Below, piece after piece: positions 7,772 through 16,379 of a DNA stretch of 64,000 bases. Location of the stretch: positions 1 to 64,000 of the forward strand of contig JAKSDO010000021.1 of assembly GCA_022360055.1 (NCBI GenBank), in the 5' to 3' direction. Position numbers and translations under genes: made by a program. How positions within the stretch are numbered: the stretch's first letter is position 1; each line of letters starts with the position of its first letter. This DNA comes from Cytophagales bacterium (GTDB lineage Bacteria; Bacteroidota; Bacteroidia; Cytophagales; Cyclobacteriaceae). Below the pieces are notes generated by a model. That model ran no database searches. It saw only the letters and a program-made list of their open reading frames with translations, and was not told where the DNA came from.

Positions 7772-8941
7772 CTAAAGCATGTCTAAGTTACCTTTGAGTG
7801 CAGCCATAAATAATTCTTGTAAATCCGCAGCGCTTACAGGTTTGGCATTCGTAGGGGTTGAAGGGTCATGAAACGCCATTGCACCTATTTTCTCAGCATG
7901 CTCATCGTCAATCCCGACTTCATTTAGGCTGTACGGGATTTTGAGTTGCTCCCTTAAGTTTATGATCAGATTGATGATTGCATTTGCGCCGGCATCATTA
8001 AGTTCCAATACTTTACTCAGATGAATCATTTTTTCTTCAATCGCGGATGCGTTTTGCTTTAATCCGTATGGTAGCAATATAGAATTTGCCAGGCCATGTT
8101 GAATATTATAAAGAGCACCTAATTGATGAGCTACAGAGTGAATGGAACCTAATCCTTTTTGAAAAGCCACGGCGGCCATCGAAGAAGCGGTTAACATTTG
8201 CCCTCTCGCTTCCAGATCAGATCCGTCATAAAAAGCAATTGGCAGATTTTTCAAAATCATTCTGATTGCCTCAATGGCAATTCCATCGGCCATAGGATGG
8301 TACCCCGGTGCGCAATAAGCTTCCGTAGCATGAACCAATGCATCAATTCCTGTCCAGGCAGTGATGTTCGGTGGTAATCCTACAGTTAATTCCGGATCTT
8401 CCAGTATAATCGATGGCAGCATTTTAGGATGGAATATGATTTTTTTACTGCGTTGATTTTCATCTAATATTACTGCCGCCCGTCCTACCTCCGACCCGGT
8501 GCCGGCCGTAGTGGGAATTGCAATGACAGGAGCAATTCCGTTGACATCCGCATGCGTCCAGTTATCCCCAATATCTTCGAAATCCCATAATGAATGCTTT
8601 TGACCTGACATAAAGGCAATAGATTTTGCAGCATCCAATGCAGAGCCCCCGCCAAAAGCAATCACACCATCGTGATTGTTCTCTTGATAAAATGAAACCC
8701 CCTCTGTTACGTTTCTCCCGGTCGGATTGCCCTGAACATTACTGAAAATATCGAATTTTGTATTGCCGGATCTCAATAAATCTGTCGTCGCAGTTGTAAT
8801 GTCCAAATTGATTAAATCTTCATCGGTCACAAAAAGCGGATGCCGCATTCCCAGCTCCGCGCAAGCCTTTGTGAGTTCATTTATTCGCCCATTTCCAAAC
8901 CAAATTGTAGTTGGAAAATGCCAGTTTGTTTTTTGTGGCAT
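7772..8941 (-). CDS. Iron-containing alcohol dehydrogenase
   Basis: A 389-residue type III (iron) alcohol dehydrogenase. FGGGSALDAAKSIAFM binds the NAD phosphates. GTGSEVG and GIDALVHATEAYC are family blocks, and metal-ligand histidines lie in IHSVAHQLG and IQHGLANS. Classical gamma-glutamyl polyamine pathways do not need an alcohol dehydrogenase, whereas a substrate with a primary hydroxyl does. In this operon it would oxidise gamma-glutamylethanolamide to the aldehyde. It lies between the aldehyde dehydrogenase (15-base gap) and the amidotransferase (8-base gap). Confidence 0.85.
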   Translation of the reverse strand: MPQKTNWHFPTTIWFGNGRINELTKACAELGMRHPLFVTDEDLINLDITTATTDLLRSGNTKFDIFSNVQGNPTGRNVTEGVSFYQENNHDGVIAFGGGSALDAAKSIAFMSGQKHSLWDFEDIGDNWTHADVNGIAPVIAIPTTAGTGSEVGRAAVILDENQRSKKIIFHPKMLPSIILEDPELTVGLPPNITAWTGIDALVHATEAYCAPGYHPMADGIAIEAIRMILKNLPIAFYDGSDLEARGQMLTASSMAAVAFQKGLGSIHSVAHQLGALYNIQHGLANSILLPYGLKQNASAIEEKMIHLSKVLELNDAGANAIINLIINLREQLKIPYSLNEVGIDDEHAEKIGAMAFHDPSTPTNAKPVSAADLQELFMAALKGNLDML

Positions 8942-8956
8942 AATGTATTACTCTGA

Positions 8957-10345
8957 TTATTTCTTTATTCGAAGGTGATATGATTTTGCATGAGTGACAT
9001 GTTGATATCCCAATCCTGAAAGTGTGATACCTCTTCCGGTATTTTTCACACCGGTCCACGCAAGCGCAGGATCCAAATAATCACAACGATTCATGAATAA
9101 TGTTCCGGTTTCAATTTGCTTTCCAAGATCACGGGCAATGGTTTTATCTTCCGTCCATAAAGAAGCGGTAAGTCCGTATTTTGAGTCATTCATCAATTTT
9201 ATAGCTTCAGCATCGGAATCTACCTGCATAATGCCGACCACCGGCCCAAAGCTTTCTTCAGTCATTACCTCCATTTTGTGGTCAACATTTATCAATACTT
9301 GTGGAGCGAGGTAGGCCGTACCCTCCTCCGACGCCTTAAAATGCGACTCGTCAATAAGCGCCTTGCCGCCTTGCCGAACAGCATTGTTAATCTGCTTGCG
9401 AACATAATCTGCAGCGATTGTTTTTACCATTGGCCCCAGGCTGGTTTCAGGATCGATCGGATTTCCCAATACATATTTCCTGGTCAGATCGACAAAACCG
9501 TCAACAAATTGCCTGTATATTTTCTTGTGCACATAAATACGTTCTATGCCACAACAAGACTGACCACTGTTAAAAAAGGAACCATCAACCAGGTTGTTTA
9601 TTGAAAACTCCAGGTTAGCATCTTCCCGCACATATGCCGGATCCTTGCCTCCCAGCTCAAGTCCGCATGAAACAAATTTATCTGTCAATGATTTTTGAAT
9701 GGCCACACCTCCTTCAACGGAACCGGTAAAAAAAACACCATTTACATCAGGATCTCTGATTAACAAGGAAGTATTTTGATGATTTAAATGTAATATTTGA
9801 AAAACTCCTTCTGGTAAACCTGCTGTACCGGCTGCTTTGCGATAGCGTTCTGCAACCAGTGGTGTTTGGGTTGAATGCTTCAAAATGACTGAATTCCCGG
9901 CTACCAGTGCAGGAACGATCGCATTTACGGAAGTCAAATATGGATAATTCCACGGACTCAAAACAGCGATAACACCAAGTGGAACATGTTCTATCCACCG
10001 CTCGAATCCATCCTTTTCCTCTGGTTTGTATGCATCTAGCGCACTCTCGGCGATGCGCAGCATATATCGAGCCCGCTCCTCAAAACCATTGATTTCTCCG
10101 GGGGTTTGACTAAGCGGCCTTCCCATTTGCCAGGTGATCTCCTCAGCAATATCATCCTTATCATCAACGATGGCATCTACAAATCTTGAAACATACTTTA
10201 TCCGCTCTGACAATGACATGGATGACCAGGAAGATTGTGCTTTATGAGCTAATTTTACCGTATGTTCGACATCTTTGCGGTCGTTCCGGGTATAGGAATA
10301 ATAATGAGACCCATCAATTGGAGTTATGATCCGAATATCAGACAT
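8957..10345 (-). CDS. NAD(P)-dependent aldehyde dehydrogenase
   Basis: A 462-residue ALDH-superfamily enzyme. The general-base Glu lies in GLELGGKDPAYV and the catalytic Cys in FFNSGQSCCGIERI; LSPWNYPYLTSVNAIVPALVAGN is the N-terminal cofactor region and EESFGPVVGI the C-terminal family block. In this operon it should oxidise the gamma-glutamyl aldehyde to the acid, the counterpart of PuuC in putrescine use. It starts 9 bases after the ligase stop. Family certain, substrate inferred. Confidence 0.85.
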   Translation of the reverse strand: MSDIRIITPIDGSHYYSYTRNDRKDVEHTVKLAHKAQSSWSSMSLSERIKYVSRFVDAIVDDKDDIAEEITWQMGRPLSQTPGEINGFEERARYMLRIAESALDAYKPEEKDGFERWIEHVPLGVIAVLSPWNYPYLTSVNAIVPALVAGNSVILKHSTQTPLVAERYRKAAGTAGLPEGVFQILHLNHQNTSLLIRDPDVNGVFFTGSVEGGVAIQKSLTDKFVSCGLELGGKDPAYVREDANLEFSINNLVDGSFFNSGQSCCGIERIYVHKKIYRQFVDGFVDLTRKYVLGNPIDPETSLGPMVKTIAADYVRKQINNAVRQGGKALIDESHFKASEEGTAYLAPQVLINVDHKMEVMTEESFGPVVGIMQVDSDAEAIKLMNDSKYGLTASLWTEDKTIARDLGKQIETGTLFMNRCDYLDPALAWTGVKNTGRGITLSGLGYQHVTHAKSYHLRIKK

Positions 10346-10354
10346 ACTATTCTT

Positions 10355-11710
10355 TTAAATGATTTCGAAATATCTTTCTATTTGCCAATCTGTGATTGCC
10401 TTTCTTTGTTGCTGATCTTCCCACTCCCTGGTATATGCGTAATGATCTACAAATTGCGCTCCAAACAATTCTTTGGCAGGAATTGACGACCTCAGGCGGG
10501 ATGCCGATTCCGTCAGTGTAGCGGGCAGCTTTAATTTTTTGGGGTATTGCTTTACATATGCATTCCCGGAGACAGGCCGATCGGGTTCGATTTTGTTTTC
10601 GATGCCCCATAATCCTGAACCGATGGCTGCGGCAAATGCTAAATACGGGTTAATATCTGCAGCACAAATACGGTACTCAATGCGTTGTGATTTTGAGCTT
10701 CCTGGAATTACCCGTATTGCGCAAGTGCGATTGTCTATTCCCCATGATGCCGCTGTCGGCGCCCAAAATCCGGGAATGAGTCTTGTATAACTGTTGCACG
10801 ATGAAGCTACCATTGATAGAAACTCCGGCATAAGCTGCTGTTGACCGCCGATAAACCATCGCATGGTATCAGAGATGTTTTGATCGTTATCTTTATTGTA
10901 AAAGGCTGCAGAGCCATCTCCATTTTGCAAAGATATGTGCAGGTGACCGGATTGCCCGGGATAATCCGATGACCATTTTGCCATGAAAGTTGCCATCAGA
11001 TCATTCTGCCGGGCCAGCACTTTCATAAAAGTTTTGAACAATATAGCATCGTCCGCAGCCTTAAGCGCATCGCAATGTTGAAGAGCTGCTTCAAGGACGC
11101 CCGGACCCGTTTCCGTATGCAATCCTTCGATCGGCATGTCCATATCACTGGCCATTTGCATGATTTGATGATATAAATCCGCATGACTTGAGCTCCTCAG
11201 AATGGAATAGCCAAAATTGCCTGGTGTAAACGTATTTAATTTTCGATATCCTTTTTCTTTTATCCCCCTGGGAGTTTCATCAAACAGAAAAAATTCAAAT
11301 TCTGTGGCTGCTGTTGCTGAAAGATTGTGATTGCTTAATCTTTTTAAGACGCTTTTTAATACGGATCGGGGGCAAATCTCACGGGCTTCGTTTTTTGAAA
11401 AATCAGCCAGAAATAAAACCGAAAGATCATTTTCGGTGGGCAATCTGCGACAGCTTTCAGGGTCAAGGTGCGCCCAGGCATCAGGAAAAGCTGTGCGCCA
11501 TCCGGTAAACGAATCTTTGTCGTACAACATATCATTTGAATCCCAACCAAATATAACATCACAAAACCCGAATCCGTTTTCCAATACGGAATTAAGTTTG
11601 TTTTTATGAATGTATTTTCCGCGCATCACCCCGTCACAGTCCGTTACACCGATTTTAATATTTTGTATCTGATGATCTTCAATAAACTGTTTAGCGTTTT
11701 GGATATCCAT
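10355..11710 (-). CDS. Glutamine-synthetase-like gamma-glutamyl-amine ligase
   Basis: A 451-residue GS-fold enzyme in the PuuA/GlnT/gamma-glutamylethanolamide-synthetase branch. Metal-binding blocks are visible: TEFEFFLF, ETGPGVLEAAL, GHLHISL, and EYRICAADINPYL near the active site. The flap that reads GYEAP in true glutamine synthetase, with the Glu that deprotonates ammonium, reads GFWAP here. That argues for an amine substrate. With an ethanolamine-type permease upstream and an alcohol dehydrogenase downstream, the best guess is ATP-dependent ligation of glutamate to ethanolamine. Other small hydroxy-amines remain possible. Confidence 0.78.
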   Translation of the reverse strand: MDIQNAKQFIEDHQIQNIKIGVTDCDGVMRGKYIHKNKLNSVLENGFGFCDVIFGWDSNDMLYDKDSFTGWRTAFPDAWAHLDPESCRRLPTENDLSVLFLADFSKNEAREICPRSVLKSVLKRLSNHNLSATAATEFEFFLFDETPRGIKEKGYRKLNTFTPGNFGYSILRSSSHADLYHQIMQMASDMDMPIEGLHTETGPGVLEAALQHCDALKAADDAILFKTFMKVLARQNDLMATFMAKWSSDYPGQSGHLHISLQNGDGSAAFYNKDNDQNISDTMRWFIGGQQQLMPEFLSMVASSCNSYTRLIPGFWAPTAASWGIDNRTCAIRVIPGSSKSQRIEYRICAADINPYLAFAAAIGSGLWGIENKIEPDRPVSGNAYVKQYPKKLKLPATLTESASRLRSSIPAKELFGAQFVDHYAYTREWEDQQQRKAITDWQIERYFEII

Positions 11711-11827
11711 CTATGTTTCGTTAGTAAAACTTGACTTAATAAATTTCTTTTTGAAATTACATTTAATTCTTATCTGATTTTAACTGTTTTTTGCTTTTAT
11801 AAAATCATGAAACTTTCATTTTATTCA

Positions 11828-13315
11828 TCAATTTCTTCCCTCTTTGCTTATCGCAAATTCTTCTTCCGGAGAAAGTATTAAACGATGCCGGCCTCTTAAT
11901 CCAAAGTATAGCAACCCGACTATTAAATATCCTATTGCGCTAAAGACCGCAATTCGATAGGCTACATCCTGTAATTGATAATAAATTGTAACCAAAGCGA
12001 TTATTATTGTGATCCAGGCACCGGTTTTTCCAAGCGGGCTTATGTACGGCCTCTCTAAATTTGGTCTGTTTATTCGCAATAACAGAAATGACACACTTTG
12101 TAATACGTATGAAAGCATGGCGCTGAAAACGGCCATATTTAACAGAGCGCCTCCTATAAAAATTTCACTTTTCTCGGTTCCGGCCAAAAAACGTGTTAGC
12201 ATCAATACGGCAAATCCAATTGCGGAGCCGGTAATTATGGCGGCATATGGCGTTTTACGCTTGCTCTGCGTGACCGATAGAATTGTAGGAAAATAGCCCG
12301 CTCTTGATAACGAATAGATTTGTCTTCCAAATGCAAAAATAATGGTGTGAAAAGAAGCGATCAATCCGATTACAGCTACCAGTGTCAGTCCTTTTGCAGT
12401 GCCGGAGCCGTACAGTATTTTAAAGCCATCAAGTAATGGCTCACCCGATTGGGACAGCGCGTATGCTCCTAACGGTATGGAAGAATTTAGCCATAATATC
12501 ATGAATGCTGAAATAATCAGTGTAATCATACCGTAAGTCAATCCCTTTGGCATGTCCTTCTTTGGATCAATAGATTCTTCAGCAGCGAGGGGTAACTGCT
12601 CAATGGCTAAGAACAACCAAACTGCAAACGGCAATGCGCCTAACGCTCCCGCGATTCCGTTAGGTAGAAATTTCCCGTGCCCATCAGGCAGTAATTCCAT
12701 AGCACCACGATCATCTACTTTTATATTCAGCGCATTTGTTGTAAAATCAATATGACCGATCGAGGAAATCCAAAAGACGATCAAACAAAATAAAGCAAGT
12801 ATGGTAACTGTTACAGTGAGCCGAAATGTTAGTTCAACGCCAATAATATTAAGGTTGGTAAAAATTACGTAAAAACCAAACCACCAGTATGGAAGGCTTT
12901 CGGGGCCGGTATCGAATATACCACTCATGTAGGTGCTGATAAAAAAAACAATCACTGCCGGTGTCAATACAAATTCCATATTCTCTACCAGGCCTGTAAA
13001 AAAACCGCCCCAGGGTCCCATGGCCGATCGTGCAAAGGAATATGCCCCGCCAGTGTGTGGTAGAGCCGGAGACATTTCAGCAACACATTGCGTGAGCCCG
13101 ATATACATGACAGCAATCACAATAGTGGCTAAAAACATACCTCCCCAACCTCCTGATGCAAGCCCAAGGTTCCACCCTGAAAAATGTCCGGATATTACCG
13201 CACCTACACCAAGAGCCCAAAGTGACCATACACCGGCATGACGTTTCAACTCGCGGGATTCGAAATATGATTTGTCCTTTCTTTTATAGGAGACACCCTT
13301 TGTCAGGTTATTCAT
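11828..13315 (-). CDS. APC-family amine permease, ethanolamine-permease type
   Basis: A 495-residue inner-membrane transporter with about 12 hydrophobic segments. The N-terminal block GVGAVISGHFSGWNLGL, then LPHTGGAYSFARSAMGPWGG and ENMEFVLTPAVIVFFIS, are close to the Eat/ethanolamine permease branch of the amino acid-polyamine-organocation superfamily. It is the first gene of the minus-strand operon (118 bases before the ligase) and would supply the substrate. Codon usage and GC look like its neighbours. Family firm; ethanolamine specificity inferred from sequence motifs and operon partners. Confidence 0.8.
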   Translation of the reverse strand: MNNLTKGVSYKRKDKSYFESRELKRHAGVWSLWALGVGAVISGHFSGWNLGLASGGWGGMFLATIVIAVMYIGLTQCVAEMSPALPHTGGAYSFARSAMGPWGGFFTGLVENMEFVLTPAVIVFFISTYMSGIFDTGPESLPYWWFGFYVIFTNLNIIGVELTFRLTVTVTILALFCLIVFWISSIGHIDFTTNALNIKVDDRGAMELLPDGHGKFLPNGIAGALGALPFAVWLFLAIEQLPLAAEESIDPKKDMPKGLTYGMITLIISAFMILWLNSSIPLGAYALSQSGEPLLDGFKILYGSGTAKGLTLVAVIGLIASFHTIIFAFGRQIYSLSRAGYFPTILSVTQSKRKTPYAAIITGSAIGFAVLMLTRFLAGTEKSEIFIGGALLNMAVFSAMLSYVLQSVSFLLLRINRPNLERPYISPLGKTGAWITIIIALVTIYYQLQDVAYRIAVFSAIGYLIVGLLYFGLRGRHRLILSPEEEFAISKEGRN

Positions 13316-13478
13316 TTATGCATTGGTCGGTTTATAAATTGATTCCTTTTTCAGCGAACTAACTCTAAATATATTATTTAACAGGAACTATTAAAAAATA
13401 TAAAAAGCTAATTACGGAGTAAAGACAATCCTATGTCCTATAAATTTCTGTATGTTAAGAGTTAAGTATGCGTTAGCA

Positions 13479-13501
13479 TTTCACTTACAGCATAAGTGAA
13501 A
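13479..13501. promoter_or_regulatory. Perfect palindrome TTTCACTTA-N5-TAAGTGAAA
   Basis: Nine-base arms with no mismatch around CAGCA. No T tract follows on either strand, so an operator is more likely than a terminator. It lies 164 bases upstream of the permease start and 463 bases upstream of the TolC start. Its target is unknown. Confidence 0.35.
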
Positions 13502-13896
13502 CCGTAGCCTTCCCCAATACGAATCAAAGATTGATAAAAAAAATGCGCTAAAAAGCAGGTATGCATTAAAGTAATACGAGATGAATAAGAATTAAAATGA
13601 TTGAAAATCAACGGAATATGAAAGACCGAATATCTGATTTAATGGTCGAAATTCCGAAACAGCTCGGTTTAATCTAATCGGGTACGTCGCTTGGCCCTTA
13701 AACGGACGATGTTGAATTCATGATCTCGGCAATTAGCTTTTCCAGCCGCGCTCAAAACCACCACTTCTTTACAGGAGCAAAATTTCCCGGTTGCCCCAAC
13801 GAATCTCCCCCAAGCTTATCCGGGTACATGAATAGCTGCCTGATTTAAGTATTGGGATGAGTACGGTTTTGCCTTGGGTAAGGTTTCTTTTTTTGG

Positions 13897-13910
13897 GTAA
13901 CCCAGGTTAC
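13897..13910. promoter_or_regulatory. Crp/Fnr-type operator GTAAC-N4-GTTAC (efflux operon)
   Basis: GTAAC (13897-13901), CCAG, GTTAC (13906-13910). The same half-sites with the same four-base spacer occur at 20966-20979 upstream of the cyclase gene. In both places the -7 element begins exactly 23 bases after the last operator base, which centres the site near -40 of the inferred start, the usual place for an activator that touches RNA polymerase. The Crp/Fnr regulator gene at 20189 lies between the two sites. Confidence 0.65.
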
Positions 13911-13932
13911 AAAGTTCCGCTTATTGCCCCTT

Positions 13933-13940
13933 TACTTTTG
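13933..13940 (+). promoter_or_regulatory. -7 element (TACTTTTG) of the efflux operon
   Basis: Exact TAnnTTTG match 24 bases before the TolC ATG, and 23 bases after the end of the GTAAC/GTTAC palindrome. No clear -33 TTTG is present, fitting an activator-dependent promoter. Confidence 0.6.
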
Positions 13941-13963
13941 CCCGAAAAATAGAAGAAAACGAA

Positions 13964-15274
13964 ATGAAAAAATGGATAGGCGCGATGGTGCTTTATTGGA
14001 TGGTCAGCCATCAGATATGGGCGCAAGATACCATCACAGTTTACAAAAGCGATCTCATCCCAAAATTGATGGATCGGAACAAGACGCTGAAAATTGCTAA
14101 TCAAGAAGCCGAAATGGCCAGGTCGGACTATAATCAGTCCAAAGCTTTATACCTGCCATCGATCACTGTATCTCATACGGCCATATTCACAAACAATCCC
14201 TTGATGGCATTTGGGTCAAAACTGAACCAGCAAAAATTGACCGAAGAAGACTTTGATCCGGCACTGCTGAATGATCCGGACCAGGTCGAAAACTACGCTA
14301 CGGATATCATGGTGCAACAGCCTTTATTAAATCTGGATGGCATTCAGATGCGAAAAGCCGCCAAAGTACAATCCGAGGCTATGGCTTTAAAAGCAGATCG
14401 AACCAGGGAATATCTGGAATTTGAAGTATTAAATGCTTATATGCAATTGCAACTGGCTTATGAAGCGGTAAAGGTGCTGAAAAAAGCGAAAAGCACAGCG
14501 CTATCCGGAGTTAAGTTTGTTCAAGACTATTACGATCAGGGATTACTCAAGAAAACGGATCTGCTGTCTGTTCAGGTTCGATCCGGGGAAGTTGAAAATC
14601 GGCTGAGCTATGCAATCAGTAGCGTTAAAAATAGCTCTGATTACCTGGCGATGTTGCTGGGCGAAAACTTGACCGAAAGTGTTTACATTCCGGAAGACCG
14701 GCTCATTGACAGCATGAACGTACAGGTTTTTGAAGGCGCCGTACCTGCCCGGCGCAAAGACATTATGGCCAAGGAGATGGCTGTAGATGCGTATGGCAGT
14801 ATGCTGAATGCCAGTAGATTCAAGATGTTACCCAGAATCAATGCGTTTGGCAACTACCAGTTGTTTGATGACGTGCTCTTTGGATTTAATGCCTCAGGAT
14901 ACACGGTAGGAGTGAGTCTTTCATGGGCGTTGTTTGATGGAAACAAATCGGCCGGCCAGCAGCAAAAGGCCCGCGCAGCGTACGAGAAAGCACAAGTTGA
15001 AAACAGCCAATACAAGGAGAAAGAACAACTTGAGCTCAACAAGGCCGGAAGACGACTGTCCGATGCCGGAAGAAAGGTAGAGCTGGCTTTAATATCTCTT
15101 AACCAATCGGCTGAAAACTACAGAATTACAAGTGACCGTTTCAGGGAAGGGCTTGAAAAAACCACCGATTACCTGCAGTCAGAGACTACGGTCTTTCAAA
15201 AAGAACTGGAGTACAAGCAGGCAATATTTGAATACAATTTAACGATAGAATACCTCAAATTTTTAACCAAATAG
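13964..15274 (+). CDS. TolC-family outer-membrane efflux channel
   Basis: A 436-residue outer-membrane efflux protein. An N-terminal signal peptide ends at about residue 21 (HQIWAQ). Two OEP repeats of long helices follow, with the usual RSDYNQSKALYLPSI opening and VGVSLSWALFDGNKSAGQQ in the second repeat. It trimerises to form the exit duct of a tripartite pump. The next gene (adaptor) starts one base after its stop, so the three pump genes are one transcript. Its promoter carries the GTAAC-N4-GTTAC palindrome. Confidence 0.92.
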   Translation: MKKWIGAMVLYWMVSHQIWAQDTITVYKSDLIPKLMDRNKTLKIANQEAEMARSDYNQSKALYLPSITVSHTAIFTNNPLMAFGSKLNQQKLTEEDFDPALLNDPDQVENYATDIMVQQPLLNLDGIQMRKAAKVQSEAMALKADRTREYLEFEVLNAYMQLQLAYEAVKVLKKAKSTALSGVKFVQDYYDQGLLKKTDLLSVQVRSGEVENRLSYAISSVKNSSDYLAMLLGENLTESVYIPEDRLIDSMNVQVFEGAVPARRKDIMAKEMAVDAYGSMLNASRFKMLPRINAFGNYQLFDDVLFGFNASGYTVGVSLSWALFDGNKSAGQQQKARAAYEKAQVENSQYKEKEQLELNKAGRRLSDAGRKVELALISLNQSAENYRITSDRFREGLEKTTDYLQSETTVFQKELEYKQAIFEYNLTIEYLKFLTK

Positions 15275-15275
15275 A

Positions 15276-16349
15276 ATGGAAAAAGTAAGAATAATAATAG
15301 CGTTATTGATCGTCGCGCTTAGCTATGGTTGCGGAGGCAACACGGACGAACAGGCAGCTTTTGATTTAGCGGCAATAAAGGTGAAAGTGGCTAAAGCAAA
15401 GCTTACATCTGCCAATAGTTTTATCAATGTCAGCGGTAAAGTGGAGGCCGTCAATAGTGCCAATCTGAGTACAAGAATGATGGGAAATGTGAAATCGCTT
15501 CGCGTCAAAGTGGGTGATCAGGTAAAAAAGGGGCAGTCCGTACTGATCCTGAACAGCGCCGATCTCCTGGCGAAGAAATCACAGGTGGAAGCCGGGATCA
15601 ACCAGGCTACAAGTGCATTGAAAAATGCAGAGAAGGACTACAACCGGTTCAGGACACTATTCGAAAAAGGAAGCGCATCAGAAAAGGAACTGGACGATAT
15701 GACCACTCGGTACGAAATGGCAAAAGCACAGCTTGAGGCAGCCAGGCAGATGGAGAATGAGGTTAATGCCCAGTTTACCTACACGCATATCCGGGCTCCG
15801 TTTCACGGGATTGTGACCAACACATTTGTCAAAGAAGGCGACCTGGCCAATCCGGGGATGCCTCTGGCAACGGTGGAGGGAACCGGTAGCTATCAGGCGA
15901 CCCTGATGGTTGCCGAATCTCACATATCAAAGGTCGATCAGGATGCACCGGCCCTGGTATTGGTGAAATCGACAGGTAAAAGACTGAAAGGTACGATCAC
16001 CGAAATCAGCCGGTCATCTAAAAATACCGGTGGCCAGTATCTGGTAAAAATTGACCTTGAACACACGGGGGATGACATCCTGTCCGGCATGTTTGTCAAT
16101 GCGCAGTTGACATCCAAAGAAGCACCGCTGACCCATCTGCTGATGATCCCGGAAAAATCTCTGGTAAAAAGAGGGCAGTTGAATGGTGTATATACCATCG
16201 ATGACAACAATACGGCCATCTTGCGGTGGCTGAGAACCGGAAAAAATGAAGATGGAATGGTACAGATTCTATCCGGATTATCACTTGGTGAATCTTACAT
16301 CATCTCGGCAGACGGAAAGCTTTTTAACGGAGCCAAAGTATCATTGTAA
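15276..16349 (+). CDS. RND efflux periplasmic adaptor (MFP/HlyD family) lipoprotein
   Basis: A 357-residue membrane-fusion protein. The signal sequence ends in LSYGC (Cys19), predicting lipid attachment to the inner membrane. Next come the barrel-sandwich/lipoyl halves (GNVKSLRVKVGDQVKKGQSV and FTYTHIRAPFHGIVTNTFVKEGD), a helical hairpin between them (about 95-150), and C-terminal beta-barrel and membrane-proximal domains. It couples the RND pump to the TolC duct. Gaps are 1 base to tolC and 30 bases to the pump gene. Confidence 0.92.
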   Translation: MEKVRIIIALLIVALSYGCGGNTDEQAAFDLAAIKVKVAKAKLTSANSFINVSGKVEAVNSANLSTRMMGNVKSLRVKVGDQVKKGQSVLILNSADLLAKKSQVEAGINQATSALKNAEKDYNRFRTLFEKGSASEKELDDMTTRYEMAKAQLEAARQMENEVNAQFTYTHIRAPFHGIVTNTFVKEGDLANPGMPLATVEGTGSYQATLMVAESHISKVDQDAPALVLVKSTGKRLKGTITEISRSSKNTGGQYLVKIDLEHTGDDILSGMFVNAQLTSKEAPLTHLLMIPEKSLVKRGQLNGVYTIDDNNTAILRWLRTGKNEDGMVQILSGLSLGESYIISADGKLFNGAKVSL

Positions 16350-16379
16350 TCTTTCCCTTATCACAAAAAAAAGAAGCAA

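Larger units (their letters stand above)
13316..13963. other. Divergent intergenic region between permease and efflux operons
   Basis: 648 bases without a gene I can support. Contents: a perfect 9-bp hairpin TTTCACTTA-N5-TAAGTGAAA (13479-13501), the GTAAC-N4-GTTAC palindrome (13897-13910) and a TACTTTTG -7 element (13933-13940) for the efflux operon. No TAnnTTTG was found near the permease start. The middle part (13560-13860) shows nothing. Confidence 0.6.

Noticed and set aside
13907-14104. 65-codon minus-strand frame at the TolC start
   Set aside because: Covers the operator, the promoter and the TolC signal peptide; no support.
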